Shown here: piece after piece, positions 52,839 to 64,000 of the stretch | Layout: the number at the start of each line of letters is the position of its first letter | Numbering within the stretch: position 1 is the stretch's first letter | Source: Corinectria fuckeliana | Lineage: Eukaryota > Ascomycota > Sordariomycetes > Hypocreales > Nectriaceae | Assembly (NCBI GenBank): GCA_019137255.1 | Contig: WPDH01000135.1 | Coordinates: 248,001 to 312,000 of the forward strand | DNA length: 64,000 bases | Direction of reading: 5' to 3' | Notes under the pieces: model-generated | What the model was told of the DNA's origin: nothing | Databases searched by the model: none | What the model saw: only the letters and a program-made list of their open reading frames with translations | Position numbers and translations under genes: made by a program

Positions 52839-53045
52839 CTAAGCTACTCGTGTAGGAATCTAGAGACAGCAGCTCTTAGATAGATAGGCACCTACTAGTT
52901 ATCTGCATCGGGAGAGGGTTCTACCACTGCCTGAGAAGGACCGAGTATAAGTGCTGGGAAACCCGACCTAGAACAATAGAATTATCTTACCATCCATAAA
53001 ATCTACCACCAGAAATCAACACAAGTCAACTTCCAGCAAACCAAG
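52839..53045. other. SDR-side promoter
   Basis: Core promoter of the dehydrogenase, with GAGTATAAGTG at about 52944 as a TATA-like motif and an ACCACCAGAAATCAACAC leader. Confidence 0.45.
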
Positions 53046-54072
53046 ATGGCACCCTCAATCGATTCAAGCACCCTCTTCCGGGTTGACGGCATAGTGGCTG
53101 TCATTACTGGCGGAGGCACTGGTTAGTCAACTTCATTATCCCAGCTGCTCGTGAACGTCGTCTCAGCTTACCAATACAACTAGGCATCGGCCTCACCATG
53201 GCCCGGGCCCTGGCCTTCAATGGCGCCCGGAAGGTCTACATCCTGGGACGCCGCCTGGAAGTGCTCGAGAACGCAGCGCAGGAGCACTCCAGTCTAGTCC
53301 CGCTGCAATGCGACGTGACCTCCAAGAAAGACCTCCAAGCCGTTGTCGATCGCATCACGGCCGAAGTCGGTTACGTCAACCTCGTTGTCGCCAACTCTGG
53401 CAGTATGGGCCCCCCGGTGCGCTTTAACCCGACCCACTCGCTCCCGGAGCTGCGTGAGACTCTCTTTACCGACTTCTCCATGGGGGCAATGAATGAGGTG
53501 TTGAATGTCAACGTCACGGCCGCCTTTTTCACCATGACTGCGTTTCTCGAGCTACTCGACGCAGGCAACAAGAATGCCCTGACCGGTGGCTTCGGCAAGC
53601 CGATTAACAAGGGCAGCGACGTCCCGACCATCCAGAGCCAGGTCATCTTTACGACGAGTGTATCGGCCTTCAGCAGACATTGGTTCTCGTCGCCTCCGTA
53701 CCTGACCAGCAAAGTCGCCATCATGCAGGTGACCAAACACGCCAGCACCCAGCTGGCAAGATTTGGGATTCGGGTGAATGCTATCGCCCCGGGCTGTAAG
53801 TGAGAGAGCACAAAGCACCTGCAGAGCGGAGGGCTAACGTAGATTTGTTCAAAGTGTATCCCTCGGCCCTAGCCTCTGTGCTGACGGGCATCCGCAAGCC
53901 GGAAGAAGAGTCCGCCGACGACCAGAGGTTCATTCCGGCCCGGAGGTTCGGCGGCGACGAGGAGATGACTGGGGCTATTTTGTATCTCACGAGCCGGTCC
54001 GGGAGCTACTCCAACGGTTCCATTCTCGTTACGGACGGCGGTCGGCTGTCTGTCATGGCCGGGACGTACTAA
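53046..54072 (+). CDS. Short-chain dehydrogenase/reductase (SDR)
   Basis: Three exons: 53046-53121, 53184-53795 and 53843-54072. The frame closes at 918 nt, 305 residues. Classical SDR landmarks: VAVITGGGTGIGLTMARALA (Rossmann TGxxxGxG, split by intron 1), CDVTSKKDL (adenine pocket Asp), VNLVVANSGSMGP (NNAG equivalent, here ANSG), IFTTSVSAFS (catalytic Ser), YLTSK (catalytic Tyr and Lys) and FGIRVNAIAPG. The C-terminus has MTGAILYLTSRSGSYSNGSI then LVTDGG, the usual end. The ARKVYILGRR segment suggests NADP(H) preference. An insertion around GKPINKGSDVPTIQSQ before the catalytic Ser is longer than in the core family. Substrate unknown; the divergent Zn2Cys6 gene suggests inducible control. 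Confidence 0.93.
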
Positions 54073-54380
54073 TTAGCTGAATGCATCCGGTTTGACTTTT
54101 TCGATCATGTTTTTCGATGGATTTCCCTGCATGGAAAATCAGTTCTTAGTTGAGTTCTTGAATGAGTTCTTGAAGTGCTATAAAAGTGTGAACAAACCGC
54201 TGCATCAAAGCCTGAGGCTCTCAACTGTGTGCCGTGCTGACTACGCACTTCTGCTTTATGGACTCCACCTCTAACGCCGACTACTCCATACGTGACTTCA
54301 TCCTCTTCTTCATCAAAACTCGCTGCAAAAGTAGCTTGCACTTTGTCAAATCTCCGAACTCACACTACTCTCCTGAGAAG
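54073..54380. other. Short co-directional spacer
   Basis: Contains the leader of the F-box gene; the frame upstream of ATG 54381 is open but not family-like. Confidence 0.4.
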
Positions 54381-55805
54381 ATGGAGCTCCAGGAACTTCC
54401 CGACGAGCTGCTCAGCCTCATCCTCAGCGGTTTCCACCGTAAAATCCCCGGATGCACGTGGGATCCCGATGAACCGGACGATCTCCTCAACGCTCGACTC
54501 GTGTGCCGCCGATGGAACGCCCTGGCCATTAAACACGTCTTCTGGACCGTTCACCTTGTTCCGTCTGCCAAGGGGTTCAAGGCGTGGCACGAGATGCTGC
54601 ACACCGAAATGGTCAGGTCCGTCGCGCGCCGTCTCGTCATTCACACCTCGCCCACCGACGAGTTTGTGGACCAGTGGGTCGACGACCAGTTCCCTGCATT
54701 CACAGATGCCCTGTCTCGAATCGGAGATCTCTCTCGCATTGATCAGATATGCTTACGCTTTACATCCAATTGTCGGGGAGTATGGTACGACGAAGGCTGG
54801 TTCTATGAAGACGTTGAGGACATCTCAGCCCGGACAAATACCCTCCAGGTTGTGTTCCAAGCCATCAAAACCCGTTCCGACAGGCCAGACCTGAGCAAGT
54901 TGCGTAGCCTCACCATCAAAAACCTGCAGAACATCCCGCTGCCGGATTTCACAACTTCAGCTCTCTTCAAGGCGGTAACCAAGGACCTCAACCAACTCCA
55001 CCTCCAGGTCACGCAAGAGTACAACGAAGGCGGTCCGGACCACGACATCTACCGCGCCGAGCTTGTGCAGTTCGAGCCTTACATGCACAAGCACTGGATT
55101 TCTCCCCTGGCCGACCAGCTTACCTCGCTGACGCTCTATTTCGACGAGTGTTGGGGCACCATGCCCGGTACGTTCAAAGGTTGCGGTCTGGTCTTTCCGC
55201 ATCTGAAGACGCTCAACCTCGGGTCTTACGCTATTTCACACGACGACCATCTCGACTGGGTTGTAGCCCAGTCTTCGCTCAAGTCGCTACGCTTCGACAA
55301 GTGCTTTGTTGTCTCCCATATTCGCACCGAGCTAGAAATGATGACGGAGTGGAACATACCGACAAGCGACTGGGAAATGCTCCCAACGGGGGCTTTTGGG
55401 TTCGATCAGCATGGCGATGTAGTCTACCACTACCCAGGGACGTGGGAAACAATCTTCGACAATATCCGCACCGGGCTTCCTCATCTCGTCGATTTCCAAT
55501 TCCATATGAACGAGTGGTCTACGGTCGGGTTTGATGACCCGACCCCGTTGCCCACAGAGCTGTCGGCGCTTCGATACATCACTTTCGACATTGGCCTTTG
55601 CCCCTCGCGCTGGATTGAGGCGGAGGAGGATGGCGGGATGGAGTTTGGCAACAATGATCCAAACGTCTTGGATGGCATTACTGAGGATGCTCCTCTTGCA
55701 GAGCATGATCAACAGCCCGACTTGAATCGCAGCGAAGAAACAATAAAAGGGGATAAACGGGCATTTGAGGAGCTTCTGAAGGCAACATGGGAGCGTAGGA
55801 AGTAA
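54381..55805 (+). CDS. F-box protein
   Basis: Intronless, 474 residues from ATG 54381; an in-frame ATG at 54234 would add 49 residues without conservation signs. The N-terminal F-box reads MELQELPDELLSLILSGF, then LLNARLVCRRWNALAI (pattern LP.Ell..I......l...rlVCr.Wn.l). The remainder has spaced Leu-rich segments (LRSLTIKNLQNIPLPDFTTS, HLKTLNLGSYAIS, SSLKSLRFDKCFV) resembling irregular LRRs, and an acidic C-terminus. F-box proteins link substrates to SCF ubiquitin ligases through Skp1. The target is unknown. Fungal genomes carry large, fast-evolving sets of such F-box proteins. Confidence 0.9.
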   Translation: MELQELPDELLSLILSGFHRKIPGCTWDPDEPDDLLNARLVCRRWNALAIKHVFWTVHLVPSAKGFKAWHEMLHTEMVRSVARRLVIHTSPTDEFVDQWVDDQFPAFTDALSRIGDLSRIDQICLRFTSNCRGVWYDEGWFYEDVEDISARTNTLQVVFQAIKTRSDRPDLSKLRSLTIKNLQNIPLPDFTTSALFKAVTKDLNQLHLQVTQEYNEGGPDHDIYRAELVQFEPYMHKHWISPLADQLTSLTLYFDECWGTMPGTFKGCGLVFPHLKTLNLGSYAISHDDHLDWVVAQSSLKSLRFDKCFVVSHIRTELEMMTEWNIPTSDWEMLPTGAFGFDQHGDVVYHYPGTWETIFDNIRTGLPHLVDFQFHMNEWSTVGFDDPTPLPTELSALRYITFDIGLCPSRWIEAEEDGGMEFGNNDPNVLDGITEDAPLAEHDQQPDLNRSEETIKGDKRAFEELLKATWERRK

Positions 55806-56490
55806 GGCTTTGTTTTGTACGTGGCATGCAAGGAGTTTTGGACGTGACTCGCGATTTGTGATTTAATCAGGGGTAATTATTTGTTTCTACTAGTCAATGA
55901 ATTGAGTGCATCAATTGTATCCTTTTATTCTTTATTAGACATTAAGAACTTTTCATGTAAGATGGGGGGATCAGAAGGAAACGTGTCGTCTAGGGGGATG
56001 CAAAGTGTTACATCATAGCTAGCATATTTTTACCAAGGTTCAAGAGATCAACAACCGGTCATCTAGGAAGCCAACTATAACAATGCCTTTGAACCCAACT
56101 GCACTAAGTGACAGACCTCAATCCCGTCAGCTAGGCATGCTAGACGAAATGTTTTCTAACAAATTGCATCAACTGAGGTATTCGGGACCGCCCTTGGCCA
56201 CTTCACTGAAATGCGAGAAAAGTCCTGACAGCTAGATCAAGTACTACAGTCTGAGATCCAGGATGTGGGACAAAGGTTCTTGGTTTCCAAATAATTGAGG
56301 TGGCCAAAGCACGTCTTATTTCAATTTGCTCCCTTAGAAATGCATTACGGAGAGGAAGGGAACCGCTTCTTTGAGTGGTCTGGCTGACAATCATCGCGAT
56401 ACCAGGTGCCCGCGATAACGTTCTGAGGTCAGGACTTTAATGGCCTATCTTGATGACTCTTATCATGCGATACTGCGACGAACTTACAGA
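55806..56490. other. Tail-to-tail spacer
   Basis: Nothing supportable; short frames only. Confidence 0.5.
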
Positions 56491-57957
56491 TCAAGAGTTT
56501 GTCTTCTTCTCCCAACTATAGGCAATATGTTAGTTCAGCGCAATGCTCGGGGGATTAGAAACGTACAGGTCCAGGAACAGCTTCCATAGTATGGAGAACA
56601 GCAGGCCTTGCAGAGCGTTGGCCAAGATTCGCGTCTTGAGTCCACGACCGAAAAGGCCGATAATTCCGTCCTGAAGAACAACCGACCTTGCTGCTTGCAC
56701 TGTGGTGATTGTCGGTTAGCGATTGTACTCCAAGGTCAACCGACGATTGAAAAACTCACCGTATGACACCTGGGTGTCATTGACCTGGCGGTATGTTTTG
56801 ACTACTCTCAACGAGTTTGAAACAGAATCCGACACGACGGAAGCGCATAGCCCAATGAAAGCCAGACGTAGCAACCAGAAGAAGAGTGGATGCTTTGGCG
56901 GCTCCTTGAGAAGCTCCGACAAGAGGTTGTACTGATAACATGTAAGCAGATCCGCGTGATGGCTAGGTCACAAAACTCGGGGCAATACATACAGTGGCGA
57001 ACCAAGGATAATGACCGACAAATGTAGCAGCAGCAGTAGCAAGAGCTCCCCACCACAGACTCCCAATGCCATTCGTCTTGATGCGACGGCGTAGTAGTGA
57101 CGTCCCTCGCGCACCCTGTGCCTGGAGCGTTGTCTTGAGCGTGTCGATGGGCGTGAGGAGCATCCGGAAGCACGCGGCACTATTCGGACGTAAGCTGTCA
57201 TGTCTAATTGGTAATGAGGAGGAACCTATACCAGACAGAGGCGAAGATGGTCTTGACAGGTGACGGCAGATTCTTCAAGCCTGAATTCGACTGCAGCAAG
57301 GCTAGGATACCTGCGTTGGCCGCCGTGTCGCCGAATCTTGCAACCGGGCCTAATGCTTCTTAGAACAATACCAGAAGGAACCGCGGAACATCGGCTACAT
57401 ACCTTGGACAAGTGCCGCTCCAATACCCTGATAATACCGTCGAACCCCTCCGTCTTCATACAGGGTGCGTGTGGCAGAGGTAAAGGACGTTCCATGGCGA
57501 TATTGGTAATTCATAATGGTGCGGAGTGGCTTCAACCCATCAGTCTGAGAACCAACACATTCGGGAAAGACGTACCATAAGAAGTAGGACTTGCAGGACC
57601 ATGGCTGCAGCGCCACTCAGACCACCCCCAAGAGCCCTTTTCAGGGCGCCCTTGAGGTCGAACTAGCTCAAGTGATTAGTCTGTGAAACTTGCACACGTC
57701 CAATTCTGGAGGAGATAACTCACTTCTGTGTCTTTTGCATCGACCCAAGCCTTCACGACGACAACTATCACAGAGATTGCAACAGCAGTCCAGAATATCC
57801 GCCAGGCATACCAGCTCTTCGGGCGCACCTCGCCTTGTTGATGTTCCTCCTCCGAGACCGACCGCGCTTCCTCGACGTCAGGGGTCGGCGCGTCGACGAG
57901 CAACGGGGTTTGCTCGTCAGTCGGGGACGCATCCGAGAGGTCTTTTCTAGTCGCCAT
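56491..57957 (-). CDS. Mitochondrial carrier (SLC25)-family protein
   Basis: Multi-exon. I placed exons 57724-57957, 57576-57662, 57403-57544, 57232-57349, then exons near 56995-57180, 56762-56935, 56580-56702 and a short last exon ending at the TGA 56491-56493. The acidic N-terminus (SPTDEQTPLLVDAPTPDVEE) precedes a hydrophobic helix (IFWTAVAISVIVVVVKAW). Carrier features are LKGALKRALGGGLSGAAAM, LRTIMNYQYRHG, the signature LTPIDTLKTTLQAQG (Px[DE]xx[KR]), SLWWGALATAAATFVGHYPW and DGIIGLFGRGLKTRILANAL. The first repeat lacks a classic signature, and the long acidic N-terminus is typical of a fungal subgroup of unknown substrate. It is probably in the inner mitochondrial membrane, though a peroxisomal location is possible. 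Confidence 0.85.
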
Positions 57958-58626
57958 GGCTTAAAACAATGCTATGACCGATGGATGGATGGTCAAGATT
58001 GTGAGATAGATGGATACGCGCTGTTGCGGCACTTCTTCCCCGCAGATAGCAACCCCGGCACATTAGTAAGCGTCTCGCGTGCTTACAATCTTGATGGCGT
58101 ATATCTGAAACTGGAGTCCAGCTTACGAATGCTTGTGCGAGTCATTGAGTCGAGCCAGGTTGGAGCCTAAGTTGCAAACTACGCGCAACAGTTTTCTCCT
58201 CTCGAAGACAAGCAACAAGAGTTTCTAGCGATTTCCTTTAATAAACCTGATATAAATAGGAGCAGCTTTACCTGGTTCACCTGTATCTCTGCAAATTCGG
58301 GTCCCGCGCGAAACAGTGGCAAGGATCGCATCTGTCAAATATAGCAAATACAGCCAAGAGTGTGATGCACTCGCCTAGTTTATATTACTAGATTAGCCTG
58401 TCCTCGTAAAAGTGACAGAATTACTTACAAGTCTGTCAATCACTGTAATTTTTATGATCCGCCATCAGCATGAATACCAAATATAATAAAGGGCTAGGCC
58501 TTACATTACACCCTTAACAGCAGAAAAACGTCGAGTTTTGAATCACACAATAAGATGCGGCATTGATATTTTGCAAGAGTGAAAATCTCAGAAACTAACG
58601 ACGCCCGTACCAAGGTTCTGTCGTCC
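57958..58626. other. Intergenic
   Basis: Between the carrier start and the 3' end of the permease gene. No gene; several AT-rich steps near 58370-58500. Confidence 0.5.
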
Positions 58627-60749
58627 CTAGGGCAATACTTTCCTCGACGAATCTTTATCACCATCTGACACGTCACGGACGAGTGCCGAGTCTTTGACTT
58701 CCACACCTTCTGTCAGAGTCTGTCCCGTCATGTGATGCTAAAAGTCGCAATTAGCTTTCACAATTATATATGTGCATATGTGGGAGATACTTACGCCGAT
58801 ATTGATCTTCGGTCCCTTGAACCATTTGTGGGCATCAACGAAGAACCAGATGATGACAAACAGCATGGGTACGCCCTGACAGTGATGTTAGTCTTGTCCA
58901 TGCTTCAGATAAGGAGAACTTACAAAGACAACACAGGTCCAGTTCATGCCGTCCGCTGTCAAGTTCTTTCCACGGTAGGCCGGGAAGCAGAAGATGGGCA
59001 TCATGACTAGGGCAAAAGTGCAAGACACGATGCCGCACGGCACGCTGAGCTTTCCGAGACTCCAGGGCCCGGGCCGGAAGTTGTTTCCGACAAACACAAT
59101 CTTGATGAAGACGGGGAGGACAAAGGCAATGTAGGCAGCAATAGCGCCGACGGAGAAGATTGCCGTGATGCTGGCGTCTCCTCCAAAGAGCAGGAGCATG
59201 CACAGCACTCCGATTATCGTGTTGAACCAGACTGCGTTGACAGGGGTCAGAGTGTATCGATTGACCTTCTTGAGGGCCGGGCTGAGCACGCCGTAGCAGT
59301 CGTCGCGGGCATATGCAAAGCAAACTCGACTTGCGCTGACCATGCAGCCCTGTCCCATAGAGTAAGCGCACATGATGGTCATACACAGTACAGCGATGGC
59401 GATTGGCTCAGGGAGGATCTGTAAGAGATACGCCGCCCAAGGTTGGCCCTGCGTTGCGTTAGCTGACGACTTGCGCCATATATCTGCGGTTGTTGACTTA
59501 CCAAATCGCTTTCAAAGATTGCCTCAACGTCCTGAATGGTGTACGCGATGAGAGTGTTTAGAATGAACCCAAAGATGGACCCAGAAACAGCAGTCATGAC
59601 GATGGATCGAGGTGTAGCTACTGAGGCATTTGAACACTCCTCTGACAAGTGGAACGATGAGTCTGCGCAGAAAGTAAACAGTTAGCCAACCGTTTTGGCT
59701 CAAAGGGCATCCCACGAGCTCTGCAACAGATGCTGAGGTATTGAACCGAAGGGCCTGGAAGACGAACCATATCCAGACATTGTCCAAGTGATGGCGAGAA
59801 ACGACATCAGAACGGCTGTGCCATCAGGCCAGTCGGTAAAATTTTGAATTCCCCAGGCAAAGTCGCTGGACTGAAACTTCGGGGAAGCCGTTGTTGCCGT
59901 TGGAATGATGATAATGGTGATGATCAGGCAGGCTACGTTAATTACGCTTCCCACTAAGTTGAAGTTGGCGATCCAGCGAGTTGGCATGCTGCTAAGGAAC
60001 GACTGGGTGATCATGATGAAGACCGTTAGAAGGAACGTTTGCCAGTCTGTCGGGATGTAGTCGGGGTTTCGAATTGAGGCAACAGCAAGGATCATTCCGG
60101 CTATACTCGTCGATTAGACTTGGGACGATGAGATCTCCAGGGCATATTCCCCTGCGATCATGGAGGAGACTCACCACAACCATAGCCCACACTTGGGGCA
60201 CCAGTGACTTGCACCAACCAGTTTGACCAGCCAGTCATCCAAGCTGCAAAAGGTCCATACTTGGGACCGGCAAGGACGGTAGCCGCATAGTACAGCCCAC
60301 CGGAAGTCGGCATGCTTGACGCCAATTCTGCCATTGACATAGCAACCTAGTCTTGTTAGAACCGAGCCGACCAGGTAGTAAGCTATCATCAGGACGGCGG
60401 CCTTACACAGAGAACGAAAAAGACGGAGACGATCCAGCCCCAGGTGTTAGCTGCCGGGCCGGCTGCAAAGTAGAGTCAGCAGCGCACACGAACTTAGCAA
60501 ACAGCGAAACGTACCGTAGCCAAGTCCATACCACATGGTTGTTCCGATGCTGGGAAGGAGGCCCATGACGGCAAAGCTGACGGCAAATGTTGACCAGGCG
60601 GAGAATTCTCGCTTGAACTCCTGCTTGTATCCCAACGCTGCGAGGGTTTGCTCGTCGGCCGACATTCCGGCAAGATGGTCGGGAAGATCGCCGTTGGCCA
60701 GCACAGTGGTGACCTGCGGCGCCGCGAGGGCTTCTTCGTCGCCTGCCAT
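58627..60749 (-). CDS. Amino-acid/GABA-type permease (APC superfamily)
   Basis: Multi-exon gene from ATG 60749 to TAG 58627-58629. Introns have clear GTAAGT-type donors, for example before the last exon, which encodes HHMTGQTLTEGVEVKDSA. The cytosolic N-terminus ends QTLAALGYKQEFKREFSAWS then TFAVSFAVMGLLPSI, the start common to fungal GABA/choline/amino-acid permeases ('LGYk.el.R.fs....f..sfs'). Next are MAELASSMPTSGGLYYAATV and FAAWMTGWSNWLVQVTGAPS, with SEECSNASVATPRSIVMTAV (the 'sEE..na....P..i' loop) mid-protein. About 12 membrane segments continue through GAIAAYIAFVLPVFIKIVFV and FRPGPWSLGKLSVPCGIVS. Substrate is not predictable beyond small amines or amino acids. Confidence 0.9.
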
Positions 60750-63716
60750 GCTGGGCAATGCCTTTGGTATAAGGCGACTGGTGTTCGATGACGGATTGTA
60801 AAGTGTAGCTGTTCTCGAGCTCTATGATGCGGATCCCTGCCCTCAAATAGAAGCCCGGTAGGTTACACAGATTAAAGATCGGGAGGCGGGGTAATAATAT
60901 CTATCGTCGAAGAGGTTTGCGTTGCAGTCGTCTAACAAGACATGCCCAGTTGAATCAATTAGTCAAGCGTCACACCAACTTTGACGCCTCAAGGTGCGGT
61001 ACCTATAACATATCTATGCATTATTGGCGATCTAGACGACGATGCCCCTTGAGGTCTGACGGGACGGTGCATTCCTCGTGGGGGTGTGATAATGTGGTAC
61101 AGTAGATAAGCCGGACCTGAGAGATAACACTCCTTATCTTCCACGTATAACGTCCGAGTTGTTCGACGATACCCCTGCAATCAGCACAAGTGAAGGGGCC
61201 GGAGATGAAAAAGGTTCACGGCCCGCTAGTTAAGTAGGCTATCGGACAGGTCCCAAAAAGGTCAATGGCTTGCAATACCCACCCTCACAACCAACGCCAC
61301 AGTTTGACAGCTGGGGAGCGCGCCACTGCTTGTAGCTCTTATCTCTAACTCTCTGAGGGCTACCAGGTGACCATGACGCGCGTGCAATGTCTGGCCGACC
61401 AACGAAGATGCTGTAATCTAGCCTGCCATTGTCGATCTTTTCCACTAACGGAAGCTATGCAGCAACGCTTTCTGGTGACATTTGCGGAGAAGCGAGCCTA
61501 CTAGATGAACCCTCTTTACTCGGAATAGGCGGCACGGTCTAAACGCGCTTGTTATCTCATCCATTAACTTCTCCCCATTGCTATCTTGTGCGACGGTAGA
61601 TCCATCTTGCTTCGTCCTCTACGGCGTGTAGCGAAAACTCAAGTCCTGATTATTTGTCGTGTCGGCGTCTCCAGGCTGCTCGAAACCCACCTGACGATTT
61701 CGATCTCGACGACGATTCTTCTTAAAATTAGCTTAAAGCAAAAAGAGGCTGAAGGTGACCAGTATTACCAACTAGAGAAAAGGGGCCAGTGATGACACTC
61801 TTCGTGTATCGTGGCTTGTCAGTCCACACCTGGGCCCCAGGGATAGTAGCCGCGGCACAGAATACAAAGTAGCCGTTGCTGGCAGCAGCTATCTTGGTGT
61901 TTTCTTTGATATTTGACGCGATAAGACTCAACAACACGACCACGGCCGGCAACAGCACAATCTCCCATGTGGAAACGACGAGACCATTGCGATGTCTGTG
62001 GAAGCACCGTCACACAGATATTGCTGACAGGGAAAGCCAGTGTAATGAGAAACACGCCAAGAACCAGGAGTCAGGCTTCAAGGTCCTTGACGAACTCTCA
62101 AACTTGGGACTTGCTGAATGTGGTCTGTACCTTCGACAATCGGTCAACGGACAGCCTCTGTGAAGCGATAACGCGTTCAGTCTCGTGAAGACGCTAAGAT
62201 GTGTCAAGGGTTGAGCCATGAGCCATCCGAGAATAGCGCCAGAAAGTGACGTCCCGCGACTCCAGCCGAGGAATATGGCTCTTAAGTCGATATGGAAGTT
62301 CTGTCTGACAGACGTACACCGTACATGACGAGTGCTCTGAGGATCTGATCAACTCCGTTGCAACCCAGCCACTATTATTTATGGTGAGCAGATATCGGAT
62401 GTCGTATAGTGGGAAGGATTGGCACGATACTGGAGAAATGTGTACCACGTACTCGTGATGGCGACGAAGGCGGTTTGACGTACCCTCGCAGAACCTGACA
62501 GAAATTTCACTACTAGCGGCAAAAGACCAAGCGAGAACAATTCAAGTATATTGCTACTGCCACGGCCATATCGGAGGCTAGTCTTCATGAGCACTGACCA
62601 TCGGATAGAGAGAGAGGAGACAATTATACCGTTATAGCAACTAGGGTTAAAGACATATGAGAATAGCTGGGGACGACCGCCACGCCGACGAATCACGAGC
62701 CATATCTCGGACCTGGAGCTGAGATCTTCTGCCCTGGTTCAGCCGCGTGTACCAGACTCCAGACACTTCACGCTCGAGCCAGATCAATGTCAGTCCTTGA
62801 CCCTGCACCCGGGAGTAGGAGAGCTATCACGAATTTATATATAGCTTGCTTGAAAAACGTGTTTGATGGCGTCTTATAATTATTCACCTCGCGGATAACA
62901 AGCCTCGGATGCTTCAGCCTTACAAGCCATTTTAGCTTGTCAACGACAGAGCTGTTAATTCTGTGGATGGAGAGATCGGTTAAAACGCAACTGTAACGAC
63001 TGTTGGGAGTCAGGTCACTGGGCTCCAGGCTCACTGTTGGAGGCTTGGTGAAAGACGACGCCTCAGCTGGAGACAAGCCGACTATTGCCCATCTTAGTGG
63101 GAAACACTTTCTTGCTGGTCTCATTAACGGCTAGATTGTCTTGATTCGACTAAACCGTATCGTGGGCAAGCTTGTCGAAATGATTTGATCCAAGACGACG
63201 ACGTTGAGAAACTCGTACATCAAGCTCAAATTGAGTTACAAATGCAAAGATTAGCAGTCTTCAAATGTCAACGCGAGGCGCAATTTATCTTCACTTGAGA
63301 CATGACCAAACCATCGCTCTCCTCGGTCAGATGCCCTAACGCACTCAATTGGCTTCCTGATGTCATTCCTCAATGTAGCATCGTGGCAGCATATTTGGGA
63401 CGTAGCGTACCTGTAATCCGTTGTTGTTCGTGGGCCATTAAATACCTATGGGTACTCGTTTGAGATTTGACCCAATTGACTGACCTATGGGCTTTGTTAG
63501 GTGGGGGGATTCCTTTTCCCATGGATACCCAGAGCATTGGAAAGGGTACCTAAGCTATCCCATGGATAATAATCTGTTGACCTTGGGTTACCACGGTCTG
63601 TCAGACGGAGTGACCCGGCTAGAGGGATGACTAAGGATCACGTGTCCGACGAGTCTCACTGCATCATCTATCAACAACAGCGAAAAAAGACGCAAAACAT
63701 CGAGCAACCGCAGAAT
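60750..63716. other. Gene-free 3-kb stretch
   Basis: Many frames of 60-118 codons on both strands, none with a recognised domain. Minus frames at 61728-61958 (LLPAVVVLLSLIASNIKENT) and 62379-62696 are hydrophobic and could be remnants of a membrane-protein gene, but no family motif is readable. The last 250 bases may contain the 5' LTR or leader of the retroelement starting at 63717; no TG...CA-bounded repeat can be confirmed inside the window. Confidence 0.45.
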
Positions 63717-64000
63717 ATGTCGATTTCAGCCACGACGGAGGCTCCAACCGTCATTCTGACTGGTCCATTGAATTGGCACAGCTGGGATGGCGTATTCACC
63801 CAGCAGGCCAAGGCCCTAGGGCTCTGGGAGTACATCAACCCAGATACCCTCGTCCCACCGCCTTTCCTCCAAGCTCCGGAGCTCCCGGAACTCGAAGAAC
63901 TGCTCGAAGGTGTATCAGAGCAGGATCCAGAAGCAGCAATATGCCGGCTTGAGCAGGCCAATCTCCGGATGACCTCTCTCTCTTTCCAGCTAGACCGATA
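63717..64000 (+). CDS. Gag N-terminus of a Ty1/Copia-type retrotransposon (partial)
   Basis: Open to the window edge (94 codons). It reads ILTGPLNWHSWDGVFTQQAK, ALGLWEYINPDTLVPPPF and LEQANLRMTSLSFQLDR, the 'L.G..NW..W...f...a...glWeyinP' start of fungal Copia Gag. The protein continues beyond base 64000, so neither integrity nor a downstream integrase/RT can be judged. A domesticated gag-derived gene is possible. No primer-binding site is recognised just upstream. Confidence 0.6.
   Translation, partial: MSISATTEAPTVILTGPLNWHSWDGVFTQQAKALGLWEYINPDTLVPPPFLQAPELPELEELLEGVSEQDPEAAICRLEQANLRMTSLSFQLDR

Noticed and set aside
60750..63716. Possible degraded membrane-transporter gene on the minus strand
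   Set aside because: Hydrophobic segments are present, but no transporter motif or joinable exons can be read.
1..64000. tRNA, rRNA and CRISPR arrays
   Set aside because: No B-box/A-box pair in cloverleaf arrangement, no rRNA-like conserved tract and no regularly spaced direct repeats were seen by eye; a covariance-model search would be needed to exclude tRNAs.

Overview
The window is chromosomal DNA of a filamentous ascomycete, most likely a Sordariomycete. Genes have short introns of about 50-70 bp with GT...AG ends, often with a CTAAC/ACTAAC branch motif. The families are typical of mould genomes: HET, 2EXR, Clr5, DUF3632, Zn2Cys6 regulators, Sulfotransfer_4, and DHA2 and monocarboxylate-like MFS transporters. 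I saw no operons, tRNA, rRNA or CRISPR array. No species is assigned.

Left third (1-22 kb): low-complexity repeats, a 2EXR protein, a DUF3632 gene tail-to-tail with a DHA2 drug-efflux transporter, a large HET protein, a conserved unknown protein, and then an AT-rich island with two inverted-repeat elements. Next comes a divergent pair: a secreted Cys-rich protein equal to only the C-terminal half of a class V 'killer-toxin-like' chitinase, and a decayed LysM-type effector gene. A monocarboxylate-type transporter follows.

Middle (22-42 kb): a patchwork of broken genes and intact metabolic genes. Broken ones are a glyoxalase-like fragment abutting an FAD-oxidase fragment, a degenerate Clr5 gene, a membrane-protein pseudogene with two stops, and a second chitinase-like tail abutting a zincin-like fragment. 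Intact ones are two tandem P-loop sulfotransferase-like genes, two Zn2Cys6 regulators, and a divergent D-threonine-aldolase/D-serine-dehydratase and HAD-hydrolase pair.

Right third (44-64 kb): an 83-residue conserved protein, a Clr5-ankyrin gene interrupted by one in-frame TAG, a Zn2Cys6 regulator divergent from a short-chain dehydrogenase with repeated CGGCCGCC boxes between them, an F-box protein, a mitochondrial-carrier protein, an amino-acid permease, about 3 kb without a recognisable gene, and the start of a Copia-type Gag running off the edge.

Overall this looks like an accessory, fast-decaying region: self/non-self and chitin-interaction genes, many nonsense-interrupted or truncated genes, small transposon relics, and a few intact genes for small-molecule metabolism and transport. 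Exon boundaries were set by reading the sequence, and frame closure is stated where I checked it. Homology calls rest on recognised motifs, not on a database search.
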